Part shown: positions 52,646 to 61,384 of the stretch, piece by piece
Position numbering within the stretch: the first letter of the stretch is position 1
How the letters are laid out: every line of letters begins with the position of its first letter
NCBI RefSeq assembly: GCF_945906775.1
Contig: NZ_CAMDRE010000001.1
Span: forward strand, 2,232,001-2,296,000
Source of the DNA: Citrobacter sp. Marseille-Q6884
Lineage (GTDB): Bacteria; Pseudomonadota; Gammaproteobacteria; Enterobacterales; Enterobacteriaceae
DNA: 64,000 bases
Direction of reading: 5' to 3'
Program-made: the position numbers and the translations under genes
The notes under the pieces: model-generated
What the model was told of the DNA's origin: nothing
The model's database searches: none
What the model saw: the letters and a program-made list of their open reading frames with translations, nothing else

Positions 52646-53844
52646 GCTTCATGCTCTCCGGCGAGTGTCTGTAACGTGGCGCTAAACAGGTGATTCAGGC
52701 GCTCGCGTTGCGGCTCTTCCAGTTCTTCCAGCGCCAGACGGCGGTCAAAGACTTCCGTCACGCTCAGTTCACTCAGGGTTTCGCGTCGTTCATTCGCCAT
52801 AATGCGCTCGCGCTGTTCCCGACTGCGACGTACCAGCAAAACTTCTACTGGCAGATTTTCGGTCAGAGCCTGAATTTTGCGTTGCATATCATGGAGGTAA
52901 TCATCCGTGGTGATTTCGATATCCAACCAGACAGGCGGCTGTTGCTCCGCGCCACGCCACTGTTCAAGCTGTGCGGTAATGGCGGCTAAATCGCCTTTCA
53001 GGACGGCCAGAGGCTGTGTGACCGGTACAGTGAGATTTTCAACGGCGTGCAATTTTCCGTCCTCGAAGCTCACCAGATGAACGCATTTGTTTTTACCGCA
53101 TTCATCAAAACTGAGGGCAATTGGGGAACCGCTGTAGCGAATATGCTCCGTTCCCCCGATTTTCTGCGCCCGGTGAATATGTCCCAGCGCAATGTAATCG
53201 GCAGGTGGGAAATTTTGTGCCGGAAAGGCATCCAGCGTCCCAATGTAGATGTCACGTACCGCGTCACTTTTACTGGCGCCGACGGTCGTCAGATGCCCGG
53301 TCGCAATGATGGGCAGGTTCTGCTCGCCGCGCAGCGTACAGGCATCCTGGTATTGCTGCTGGTAATAGTCGGTAATCGCTCCCAGCAGATGTTGTTGCTT
53401 TTCGCCCCCGGTGAGTCCCGCCTGACTGGTGACAATGTCTCGTGGGCGCAAAAAGGGGATCGGACACAATACTGCGCCCGGCGTGCCGTCGCGGCGTTGT
53501 AGGATCTGCGGTGCATGACCCGCGTTGGCCACCACCGTGGTGTTCAGAAATGCCAGAATATCGCGGGATTCATTGAGTGTGGCGACCGAGTCGTGGTTAC
53601 CCGCCAGTACGACCAGATGACAGCCAGTTTGTTGCAGATTGACAACAAAGCGGTTGTACAACTCACGGGCGTAGCTCGGCGGTGAGCCGGTATCAAAAAT
53701 ATCACCTGCCACAATGATCGCATCCACCTGGTGGGTTTGTGCCGTTTCCAGCAGCCAGTCGAGAAAGGCCTGATGCTCCGCGGCGCGGCTCTTGCTGTAG
53801 AAATTTTGGCCCAGATGCCAGTCAGACGTGTGAAGGATGCGCAT
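52642..53844 (-). CDS. sbcD: SbcD, Mre11-type nuclease subunit
   Basis: A 400-residue Mn-dependent phosphoesterase. The five metallophosphatase motifs include HTSDWHLGQ, VAGDIFDTG, LAGNHDSV, ATGHLTTVG and ALGHIHRAQ. It forms the SbcCD hairpin endonuclease/exonuclease. ATG 53844 (MRILHTSDWH) is used rather than the longer frame to 53868. An ERIC element begins 37 nt upstream, so the promoter lies in or beyond it. Confidence 0.97.
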   Translation of the reverse strand: MRILHTSDWHLGQNFYSKSRAAEHQAFLDWLLETAQTHQVDAIIVAGDIFDTGSPPSYARELYNRFVVNLQQTGCHLVVLAGNHDSVATLNESRDILAFLNTTVVANAGHAPQILQRRDGTPGAVLCPIPFLRPRDIVTSQAGLTGGEKQQHLLGAITDYYQQQYQDACTLRGEQNLPIIATGHLTTVGASKSDAVRDIYIGTLDAFPAQNFPPADYIALGHIHRAQKIGGTEHIRYSGSPIALSFDECGKNKCVHLVSFEDGKLHAVENLTVPVTQPLAVLKGDLAAITAQLEQWRGAEQQPPVWLDIEITTDDYLHDMQRKIQALTENLPVEVLLVRRSREQRERIMANERRETLSELSVTEVFDRRLALEELEEPQRERLNHLFSATLQTLAGEHEA

Positions 53845-53880
53845 ATGAATTCCATGGCAAAAAAACAATGGGTGGGATTA

Positions 53881-54006
53881 TATACCCTAAATAATTCAAG
53901 TTGCAGGAAGGCGGCAAGCAAGTGAATCCCGATGAGCTTACTCAGGTAAGTGATTCGGGTGAGCGAGCGCTGCCAACGCACATGCGGCTTGAAGTATGAC
54001 GGGATA
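53881..54006. repeat. ERIC element, copy 2
   Basis: About 126 bp nearly identical to the ERIC at 4861-4987; the first 120 positions differ at roughly eight sites. It occupies the divergent sbcD-phoB gap, close to the sbcD start and some 70 nt before the phoB Pho box. Confidence 0.92.
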
Positions 54007-54078
54007 ACCCTGCATGAGTCGGAATATCTTGTCTCCAGACTGTCATAATTCAGCCGCCTGCAGTAAACCTGGATTATC

Positions 54079-54107
54079 TTTTCATAAATCTGTCATAAAT
54101 CTGACGC
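54079..54107 (+). promoter_or_regulatory. Pho boxes of phoB
   Basis: TTTTCATAAATCTGTCAT (54079-54096) followed in phase by CTGTCATAAATCTGACGC (54090-54107) gives three 7-bp PhoB half-sites in 11-nt steps. It is almost the same sequence as upstream of E. coli phoB, giving autoregulation of phoBR. Confidence 0.9.
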
Positions 54108-54159
54108 ATAATGACAGCGTATTGATATAAACGGTTTAATTAAAAAAACAGGGCAAATC

Positions 54160-54849
54160 ATGGCGAGACGTATTCTGGTCGTAGAAGATGAAGCTCCAAT
54201 TCGTGAAATGGTCTGCTTCGTGCTCGAGCAAAACGGTTTTCAACCCGTAGAAGCCGAAGACTATGACAGTGCTGTGAACCAACTCAATGAACCCTGGCCG
54301 GATCTCGTCCTGCTTGACTGGATGCTTCCAGGCGGGTCGGGCCTGCAGTTCATTAAACATCTCAAGCGCGAAGCGATGACGCGGGACATTCCCGTGATGA
54401 TGTTGACCGCAAGAGGGGAAGAAGAGGATCGCGTACGCGGTCTGGAAACCGGCGCGGATGACTATATTACTAAGCCGTTTTCTCCCAAGGAGCTGGTCGC
54501 GCGTATTAAAGCTGTGTTGCGTCGTATTTCGCCCATGGCGGTTGAAGAGGTTATTGAGATGCAGGGGCTAAGCCTTGATCCCACCTCGCATCGCGTGATG
54601 ACCGGCGAAGACCCGCTGGATATGGGACCCACCGAATTCAAACTGCTGCATTTCTTTATGACCCATCCTGAGCGCGTCTACAGCCGCGAGCAATTGCTTA
54701 ATCATGTCTGGGGCACCAATGTCTATGTAGAAGACCGGACTGTTGATGTGCATATTCGCCGGTTGCGTAAGGCGCTGGAGCACAGCGGGCACGATCGGAT
54801 GGTCCAGACGGTGCGCGGGACGGGATATCGTTTTTCGACGCGTTTCTGA
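54160..54849 (+). CDS. phoB: PhoB, phosphate regulon response regulator
   Basis: A 229-residue OmpR-type regulator. The receiver domain has VEDEAP, the phosphoacceptor Asp in LVLLDWMLPGG and Lys in DYITKPFS. A winged-helix domain follows with DRTVDVHIRRLRKAL and GTGYRFSTRF. When phosphorylated by PhoR it activates phoA, psiF and its own operon through Pho boxes. phoR starts 50 nt later. Confidence 0.98.
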   Translation: MARRILVVEDEAPIREMVCFVLEQNGFQPVEAEDYDSAVNQLNEPWPDLVLLDWMLPGGSGLQFIKHLKREAMTRDIPVMMLTARGEEEDRVRGLETGADDYITKPFSPKELVARIKAVLRRISPMAVEEVIEMQGLSLDPTSHRVMTGEDPLDMGPTEFKLLHFFMTHPERVYSREQLLNHVWGTNVYVEDRTVDVHIRRLRKALEHSGHDRMVQTVRGTGYRFSTRF

Positions 54850-54899
54850 TGGGTAAGAATAAAAGCCTGATGGACCAGGCTATAAAGGGAGTATGACGT

Positions 54900-56195
54900 T
54901 TGCTTGAACGATTGTCATGGAAAAGGCTGGTACTGGAGCTGATACTTTGCTGCATACCGGCTTTTATCCTCAGTGCTTTTTTCGGTTATCTGCCCTGGTT
55001 TTTACTGGCGTCGGTAACGGGACTGCTTATCTGGCATTTCTGGAATTTATTGCGTCTATCCTGGTGGCTGTGGGTCGATATGAGTATGACGCCCCCGCCG
55101 GGTCGCGGCAGTTGGGAGCCGCTGTTGTACGGCCTGCATCAAATGCAACTGCGTAACAAAAAGCGCCGTCGTGAACTGGGGAATCTGATTAAACGTTTTC
55201 GCAGCGGGGCTGAATCACTGCCTGACGCGGTGGTTCTGACCACAGAAGAGGGCGGTATTTTCTGGTGTAACGGGTTGGCGCAGCAGGTATTAGGGCTACG
55301 CTGGCCGGATGATAGCGGGCAAAACATTCTTAACCTGCTTCGCTACCCTGAATTCGCTTTGTATTTGAAAACACGCGACTTTAGCCGTCCGCTCAATTTG
55401 GTACTCAATACCGGACGGCATCTGGAAATTCGGGTCATGCCGTACACCGATAAGCAATTGCTGATGGTGGCGCGTGATGTCACCCAGATGCACCAACTGG
55501 AAGGATCGCGGCGCAACTTTTTCGCTAACGCCAGTCATGAACTGCGCACGCCGCTGACGGTGCTGCAAGGTTATCTGGAAATGATGCAGGAGCACCCCTT
55601 AGAAGGCGCGACGCGAGAAAAAGCGCTGCACACCATGCGTGAGCAAACGCAGCGTATGGAAGGCCTGGTGAAGCAACTGCTGACATTGTCGAAAATTGAG
55701 GCTGCACCGGCGCTACTGCTGAATGAAAAGGTCGATGTGCCGATGATACTGCGGGTGGTTGAACACGAAGCGCAAACGTTGAGCCAGCATAAACATACGT
55801 TTACCTTTGATGTTGATAGCCATCTGAGTGTGCTGGGTAATGAAGAGCAACTGCGTAGCGCGATCTCGAATCTTATCTATAACGCCGTGAACCACACGCC
55901 AGCAGGAACGCATATCACCGTGCGCTGGCAGCATGTCACGCAAGGGGCGGAGTTTAGCGTCGAAGACAACGGCCCTGGCATCGCGCCGGAGCATATCCCG
56001 CGTCTGACCGAGCGCTTTTACCGCGTGGATAAAGCGCGATCCCGGCAAACGGGCGGTAGCGGGCTGGGGCTGGCGATTGTGAAACATGCCCTGCATCATC
56101 ACGATAGTCGATTGAATATCGAGAGCACGCCGGGCAAAGGGACGCGATTTAGCTTTGTGCTCGCGGAACGTTTAATTGCCAAAAATAACAGCTAA
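54900..56195 (+). CDS. phoR: PhoR, phosphate regulon sensor kinase
   Basis: A 431-residue histidine kinase with two N-terminal membrane segments (about 10-60), a PAS domain (about 95-200) and phosphoacceptor His in FFANASHELRTPL. ATPase motifs are NLIYNAVNHTP, VEDNGPGIAP and GGSGLGLAIV. It senses phosphate status through PstSCAB-PhoU and phosphorylates or dephosphorylates PhoB. The start codon is the rare TTG at 54900; the E. coli gene uses GTG at the same position. Confidence 0.97.
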   Translation: MLERLSWKRLVLELILCCIPAFILSAFFGYLPWFLLASVTGLLIWHFWNLLRLSWWLWVDMSMTPPPGRGSWEPLLYGLHQMQLRNKKRRRELGNLIKRFRSGAESLPDAVVLTTEEGGIFWCNGLAQQVLGLRWPDDSGQNILNLLRYPEFALYLKTRDFSRPLNLVLNTGRHLEIRVMPYTDKQLLMVARDVTQMHQLEGSRRNFFANASHELRTPLTVLQGYLEMMQEHPLEGATREKALHTMREQTQRMEGLVKQLLTLSKIEAAPALLLNEKVDVPMILRVVEHEAQTLSQHKHTFTFDVDSHLSVLGNEEQLRSAISNLIYNAVNHTPAGTHITVRWQHVTQGAEFSVEDNGPGIAPEHIPRLTERFYRVDKARSRQTGGSGLGLAIVKHALHHHDSRLNIESTPGKGTRFSFVLAERLIAKNNS

Positions 56196-56608
56196 AACGT
56201 GTTCGTAAGGTTATCTTTCCAAAAGCCGGCGTAAGCTGGCTTTTTTCTTTGACGTCAATAATTGCAGGCTGAATTTTACGACGTTTGATTGTTTTTTGTT
56301 CGCATGATTACCCATGACTTTTTCCAGAGAATGGTGTTTTGTGCTAACCTGATTTTTCATGTCGCTATATTGTTCTGGTTTTTAGATCCCACCTTGCTTT
56401 AAAACGTTATAAGCGTTTAAATTGCGCACCATGTGCTGTCATACCGACTGCATTTACGCGGTAAATCGAAAAACTATTCTTCGCCGCGCCATGCTGGGAG
56501 AATTTCCCGCTGGAATTGCTTAAAAATGCCGCTGTATCGTCCCACAGGGAAAGGCAGAAAATTTAACTTTTTTAACACCACATACACATCCACAGGCAGT
56601 AAGACTTT
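56196..56608. other. 413-nt phoR-brnQ gap
   Basis: It begins with the phoR terminator (56221-56246). The rest, presumably the brnQ promoter and a long leader, contains a palindrome ATTTAC-GCG-GTAAAT at 56452-56466 and a GGGA/TCCC stem near 56501. I see no coding frame and no leader peptide rich in branched-chain codons. Confidence 0.5.
56221..56246 (+). terminator. phoBR terminator
   Basis: AAAAGCCGGC-GTAA-GCTGGCTTTTTT: a 10-bp stem with one G-T pair, tetraloop and T run, 25 nt after the phoR stop. Convincing rho-independent terminator. Confidence 0.9.
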
Positions 56609-57928
56609 ATGACCCATCAGTTAAAATCGCGCGATATTATCGCTTTGGGATTTATGACATTTGCACTGTTCGTTGGTGCAGGTAACATTATTTTCCCTCC
56701 CATGGTTGGTTTGCAGGCTGGCGAACACGTCTGGACTGCGGCTTTTGGTTTTTTGATTACCGCTGTTGGCCTTCCGGTGCTTACCGTTGTCGCGCTGGCG
56801 AAAGTGGGCGGCGGTGTGGACAGCTTAAGCACGCCTATTGGTAAAGTTGCGGGTCTGTTGCTGGCTACCGTCTGCTATCTGGCCGTAGGGCCGTTATTTG
56901 CGACGCCGCGTACCGCAACCGTTTCGTTTGAAGTGGGGATTGCGCCGCTGACCGGTGACTCCGCGCTGCCGTTGTTTATCTACAGCGTGGTCTATTTCGC
57001 GATTGTGATTCTGGTGTCTCTCTATCCGGGCAAGTTGCTGGATACCGTGGGGAATTTCCTTGCGCCGCTGAAAATTATCGCGCTGGTTGTGCTTTCTGTT
57101 GCTGCGATTGTCTGGCCTGCGGGTCCGATCAGCAACGCGATGGAAGCCTATCAAACGGCCGCGTTTTCTAATGGCTTCGTCAACGGCTATCTGACGATGG
57201 ATACGCTGGGTGCGATGGTCTTTGGGATTGTTATCGTTAACGCAGCGCGTTCGCGTGGCGTAACGGAAGCGCGCCTGCTGACCCGTTACACCGTCTGGGC
57301 TGGCCTGATGGCGGGTGTCGGTTTAACGTTGCTGTACCTCGCTTTGTTCCGTCTGGGTTCTGACAGTGCGACGCTGGTCGATCAGTCTGCTAACGGCGCT
57401 GCGATTCTGCATGCATATGTTCAGCATACCTTCGGTGGCGCGGGTAGCTTCCTGCTGGCGGCACTGATTTTTATCGCGTGTCTGGTGACGGCAGTTGGCC
57501 TGACCTGTGCGTGTGCCGAGTTCTTTGCTCAGTACGTTCCGCTGTCTTATCGCACGCTGGTGTTTATCCTCGGCGGCTTCTCGATGGTGGTTTCTAACCT
57601 GGGCCTGAGCCACCTGATTCAGATTTCCATTCCGGTGCTGACGGCTATCTATCCGCCATGTATCGCACTGGTTGTATTAAGCTTTACCCGCTCATGGTGG
57701 CATAATTCTTCCCGCGTCATTGCACCTGCGATGTTTATCAGCCTGATTTTTGGTATCCTTGATGGCATTAAAGCTTCTGCAATTGGCGACGTCTTACCGG
57801 CCTGGACCCAGCGTTTACCGCTGGCGGAACAAGGTCTGGCGTGGTTGATGCCAACAGTCGTGATGGTGGTCCTGGCAGTTATCTGGGATCGCGCAGCGGG
57901 TCGCCAGGTGACCTCAAGCGCACACTAA
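56609..57928 (+). CDS. brnQ: BrnQ, branched-chain amino acid:Na+/H+ symporter
   Basis: A 439-residue LIVCS-family carrier with about 12 membrane segments, importing leucine, isoleucine and valine. It starts MTHQLKSRDIIALGFMTFALFVGAGNIIFPP, of which GFMTFALFVGAGNI is the family signature. Length and sequence match E. coli throughout. A strong terminator follows. Confidence 0.97.
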   Translation: MTHQLKSRDIIALGFMTFALFVGAGNIIFPPMVGLQAGEHVWTAAFGFLITAVGLPVLTVVALAKVGGGVDSLSTPIGKVAGLLLATVCYLAVGPLFATPRTATVSFEVGIAPLTGDSALPLFIYSVVYFAIVILVSLYPGKLLDTVGNFLAPLKIIALVVLSVAAIVWPAGPISNAMEAYQTAAFSNGFVNGYLTMDTLGAMVFGIVIVNAARSRGVTEARLLTRYTVWAGLMAGVGLTLLYLALFRLGSDSATLVDQSANGAAILHAYVQHTFGGAGSFLLAALIFIACLVTAVGLTCACAEFFAQYVPLSYRTLVFILGGFSMVVSNLGLSHLIQISIPVLTAIYPPCIALVVLSFTRSWWHNSSRVIAPAMFISLIFGILDGIKASAIGDVLPAWTQRLPLAEQGLAWLMPTVVMVVLAVIWDRAAGRQVTSSAH

Positions 57929-57948
57929 AATCACTGACAATAAGTTTT

Positions 57949-57985
57949 AACCACGGGGCTATTCATATGGCCCCGTGGTTTTTTT
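57949..57985 (+). terminator. brnQ terminator
   Basis: AACCACGGGGC and GCCCCGTGGTT form a perfect 11-bp stem with a 10-nt loop followed by TTTTTTT. Strong intrinsic terminator; proY therefore needs its own promoter or read-through. Confidence 0.95.
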
Positions 57986-58009
57986 ATTGTGTTAACAGGT
58001 TAGGAATCG

Positions 58010-59383
58010 ATGGAAAGTAATAACAAGCTAAAGCGTGGGTTGAGCACCCGGCACATCCGCTTTATGGCATTAGGCTCAGCAATTGGTACCGGGCTGTTTT
58101 ACGGCTCGGCCGATGCCATCAAAATGGCGGGGCCAAGTGTGCTTTTGGCCTATCTTATCGGGGGTGTTGCGGCGTACATTATTATGCGTGCGCTGGGCGA
58201 AATGTCTGTTCATAACCCTGCTGCCAGCTCTTTTTCGCGCTATGCGCAGGAAAACCTCGGACCGCTGGCGGGCTACATTACCGGCTGGACCTACTGTTTT
58301 GAAATCCTGATTGTCGCCATTGCCGATGTGACCGCCTTCGGTATTTATATGGGCGTCTGGTTCCCGGCCGTACCGCACTGGATTTGGGTGCTCAGCGTGG
58401 TGCTGATTATCTGCGCCATCAACCTGATGAGCGTGAAGGTCTTTGGCGAACTGGAGTTCTGGTTCTCGTTCTTTAAAGTCGCCACCATCATCATCATGAT
58501 TGTCGCCGGTTTCGGCATCATCATTTGGGGCATTGGCAACGGCGGTCAACCGACGGGCATCCACAACCTGTGGAGCAACGGCGGATTCTTCAGTAACGGT
58601 TGGCTCGGTATGGTGATGTCGCTGCAAATGGTGATGTTTGCCTATGGCGGGATTGAGATTATCGGCATCACCGCGGGAGAAGCAAAAGATCCGGAAAAAT
58701 CTATCCCGCGTGCGATTAACTCTGTACCGATGCGTATCCTGGTATTTTACGTGGGCACGCTGTTCGTCATTATGTCTATCTACCCATGGAATCAGGTTGG
58801 CACCAACGGTAGCCCGTTCGTTCTGACCTTCCAGCATATGGGGATTACTTTTGCTGCAGGTATCCTGAACTTTGTGGTACTGACGGCATCGCTGTCGGCG
58901 ATTAACTCAGACGTCTTTGGCGTGGGTCGTATGCTGCACGGCATGGCTGAGCAGGGCAGCGCACCCAAAATGTTCGCCAAAACCTCGCGTCGTGGCGTGC
59001 CATGGGTAACGGTCATGGTGATGACGATCGCCCTGCTGTTTGCGGTATATCTTAACTACATCATGCCGGAAAACGTCTTCCTGGTGATTGCGTCGCTGGC
59101 AACCTTTGCCACGGTCTGGGTGTGGATTATGATCCTGTTGTCGCAGATTGCTTTCCGCCGCCGTCTGCCGCCAGAAGAGGTTAACGCGCTGAAATTTAAA
59201 GTGCCAGGTGGAGTATTTACGACCGTAGTTGGCCTGATATTCCTGGTCTTTATCATCGCGCTTATCGGTTATCACCCGGATACCCGTATTTCGCTGTATG
59301 TGGGTTTTGCGTGGATTATCCTGCTGCTGGTAGGGTGGGTATTCAAACGTCGCCGCGAGCGCCAACTGGCTGAAGCACAGTAA
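58010..59383 (+). CDS. proY: ProY, proline-type amino acid permease
   Basis: A 457-residue amino acid:H+ symporter of the AAT group with 12 membrane segments. The N-terminus GLSTRHIRFMALGSAIGTGLFYGSADAI is the family signature; YGGIEIIGITAGEAKDPEKSIPRAI lies in the middle. ProY is a cryptic proline permease in Salmonella; E. coli carries the same 457-residue protein. It sits 81 nt after brnQ. Confidence 0.95.
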   Translation: MESNNKLKRGLSTRHIRFMALGSAIGTGLFYGSADAIKMAGPSVLLAYLIGGVAAYIIMRALGEMSVHNPAASSFSRYAQENLGPLAGYITGWTYCFEILIVAIADVTAFGIYMGVWFPAVPHWIWVLSVVLIICAINLMSVKVFGELEFWFSFFKVATIIIMIVAGFGIIIWGIGNGGQPTGIHNLWSNGGFFSNGWLGMVMSLQMVMFAYGGIEIIGITAGEAKDPEKSIPRAINSVPMRILVFYVGTLFVIMSIYPWNQVGTNGSPFVLTFQHMGITFAAGILNFVVLTASLSAINSDVFGVGRMLHGMAEQGSAPKMFAKTSRRGVPWVTVMVMTIALLFAVYLNYIMPENVFLVIASLATFATVWVWIMILLSQIAFRRRLPPEEVNALKFKVPGGVFTTVVGLIFLVFIIALIGYHPDTRISLYVGFAWIILLLVGWVFKRRRERQLAEAQ

Positions 59384-59389
59384 ATTTTT

Positions 59390-59460
59390 GCCGGGGACGG
59401 CTTTGCCTTACCCGGCCTACTCGTGAGAGTGTAGGCCGGATCAGCGCAGCGCCACCCGGC
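59390..59460. repeat. BIME (paired REP) after proY
   Basis: GCCGGGGACGGC...CCCGGCCTAC and GTAGGCCGG...CACCCGGC form two opposed REP units, closed by ATTTTT. It probably ends proY transcription and lies directly before the malZ control region. Confidence 0.85.
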
Positions 59461-59465
59461 ATTTT

Positions 59466-59488
59466 TCTCCTCCCCCGAACTCCTCCCC
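59466..59488 (-). promoter_or_regulatory. two MalT-like boxes upstream of malZ
   Basis: On the minus strand GGGGAGGAGT (59479-59488) and GGGGAGGAGA (59466-59475) each match 9 of 10 positions of the MalT box GGGGAKGAGG and are 13 nt apart. E. coli malZ is a MalT-dependent gene, which supports the call. Confidence 0.6.
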
Positions 59489-59566
59489 CAATAAACACTC
59501 AGATGATGAGTGATCCTTCACTTCGCTATGGCAAGGTGACTTCATTTTCATCAAAGGGGATACGTG

Positions 59567-61384
59567 ATGTTGAACGCCTGGCACCTTTCGGTTGCCCCAT
59601 TTGTTAAGCAAAATAAAGATCAACTGACCATTACGTTGTGGCTGGCAGGGGAAAACCCACCCCAGCGCGTCACGCTACGCGCAGAAAATGATAACGAAGA
59701 GATTTCGCTGGTCATGCATAAGCAGCGCAATCAGCCGCAACTGGGTATTACCGCATGGCGGGCTGCGATAGATCTCTCCAGCGGACAGCCGCGTCGGCGC
59801 TATAGCTTTAAATTGCTCTGGCTTGATCGCCAGCTGTGGTTTACCCCACAGGGGTTCAGTCGTTTTCCGCCCGCGCGGCTGGAACAGTTCGCCGTGGATG
59901 TGCCCGATAATGGCCCACAATGGGTGGCCGATCAGATTTTCTACCAGATTTTCCCGGATCGTTTTGCGCGTAGCCAGTCGCGAGAAACGGGTCAGGATAA
60001 TGTTTATTTCCATCATGCGGCCGGGCAGGAGATTGTGCGAAGAGAGTGGGATGACCCGCTAACAGCACAGGCCGGTGGCTCCACATTCTATGGTGGCGAC
60101 CTGGACGGTATCAGCGAGAAACTGCCGTACCTGAAGGCATTGGGCGTGACCGCGCTCTACCTGAATCCGGTATTTAGCGCCCCGAGCGTACACAAGTACG
60201 ATACCGAAGATTATCGCCATGTTGACCCACACTTTGGCGGTGACAGGGCGCTGCTGCGTTTACGCGATAACACGCAAAAGCAGGGAGTGCGGCTGATCCT
60301 GGATGGCGTTTTTAACCACAGCGGCGATTCGCATGCCTGGTTTGACAGGCATAATCAGGGCGCGGACGGTGCGTGTCATAATCCGGGTTCTCCCTGGCGA
60401 GACTGGTACCATTTCTCAGCGGAAGGCGTGGCGCTGGACTGGCTGGGGTATTCCAGTTTACCCAAACTGGATTTTTCCTCTGAAAGTCTGGTGAATGAAA
60501 TTTATCGCGGTGAGGACAGTGTTGTACGCCACTGGCTAAAAGCGCCGTGGAGCATGGACGGCTGGCGGCTCGATGTTGTGCATATGCTGGGTGAAGGCGG
60601 TGGTGCACGCAATAACCTTCAGCATGTAGCCGGGATCGCGCGAGCGGCGAAAGAGACTCAGCCGGAAGCCTATATTGTTGGTGAACACTTTGGCGATGCG
60701 CGCCAGTGGCTGCAGGCCGATGCGGAAGACGCCGCCATGAACTATCGCGGTTTTACCTTCCCTGTTTGGGGATTCCTCGCCAATACCGACATCTCTTACG
60801 ATCCGCAGTCTATTGATGCCCAGACCTGTATGGCATGGATGGAAAACTATCGTGCAGGTTTGTCACATCAGCAGCAAGTGCGGATGTTTAATCAACTCGA
60901 CAGCCACGATACGGCACGTTTTAAATCGCTGCTCGGTAAAGATATTGCCCGACTGCCGCTGGCTGTGGTCTGGCTGTTTACCTGGCCGGGAGTTCCCTGT
61001 ATCTACTACGGTGATGAAGTCGGTCTGGACGGGAATAACGATCCCTTTTGCCGCAAGCCGTTCCCGTGGCAGAAAGAACAGCAGGATGCTCAGCTGCTGG
61101 CGTTGTATCAGCGACTGGCTTCATTACGTCATCAGAGCCAGGCGCTGCGCCATGGGGGTTGTCAGGTGATTTATGCAGAAGACCATGTCGTTGTCTTCGT
61201 GAGGGTGCTCAATCAGCAACGTGTACTGGTAGCGATTAACCGGGGAGAGGCCTGCGAAGTCGTGCTGCCGTCATCGCCCTTGCTCGCGGTCAGCCACTGG
61301 CAGCACAAAGAAGGTAAGGGACTGATTGCCGACGATATTCTGACGCTGCCCGCGATTTCAGCCTCAATCTGGAGCAGTCACTGA
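59567..61384 (+). CDS. malZ: maltodextrin glucosidase
   Basis: A 605-residue cytoplasmic GH13 enzyme removing glucose from the reducing end of maltodextrins. An N-terminal beta-sandwich domain precedes the barrel. The GH13 regions are DGVFNHSGDSH, GWRLDVVHML (nucleophile Asp), VGEHFGDA (acid/base Glu) and NQLDSHDTAR. ATG 59567 (MLNAWHL) fits AGGGGA at 59555-59560; a GTG one codon earlier is also in frame. Its last 7 nt overlap a convergent LysR gene. Confidence 0.96.
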   Translation: MLNAWHLSVAPFVKQNKDQLTITLWLAGENPPQRVTLRAENDNEEISLVMHKQRNQPQLGITAWRAAIDLSSGQPRRRYSFKLLWLDRQLWFTPQGFSRFPPARLEQFAVDVPDNGPQWVADQIFYQIFPDRFARSQSRETGQDNVYFHHAAGQEIVRREWDDPLTAQAGGSTFYGGDLDGISEKLPYLKALGVTALYLNPVFSAPSVHKYDTEDYRHVDPHFGGDRALLRLRDNTQKQGVRLILDGVFNHSGDSHAWFDRHNQGADGACHNPGSPWRDWYHFSAEGVALDWLGYSSLPKLDFSSESLVNEIYRGEDSVVRHWLKAPWSMDGWRLDVVHMLGEGGGARNNLQHVAGIARAAKETQPEAYIVGEHFGDARQWLQADAEDAAMNYRGFTFPVWGFLANTDISYDPQSIDAQTCMAWMENYRAGLSHQQQVRMFNQLDSHDTARFKSLLGKDIARLPLAVVWLFTWPGVPCIYYGDEVGLDGNNDPFCRKPFPWQKEQQDAQLLALYQRLASLRHQSQALRHGGCQVIYAEDHVVVFVRVLNQQRVLVAINRGEACEVVLPSSPLLAVSHWQHKEGKGLIADDILTLPAISASIWSSH

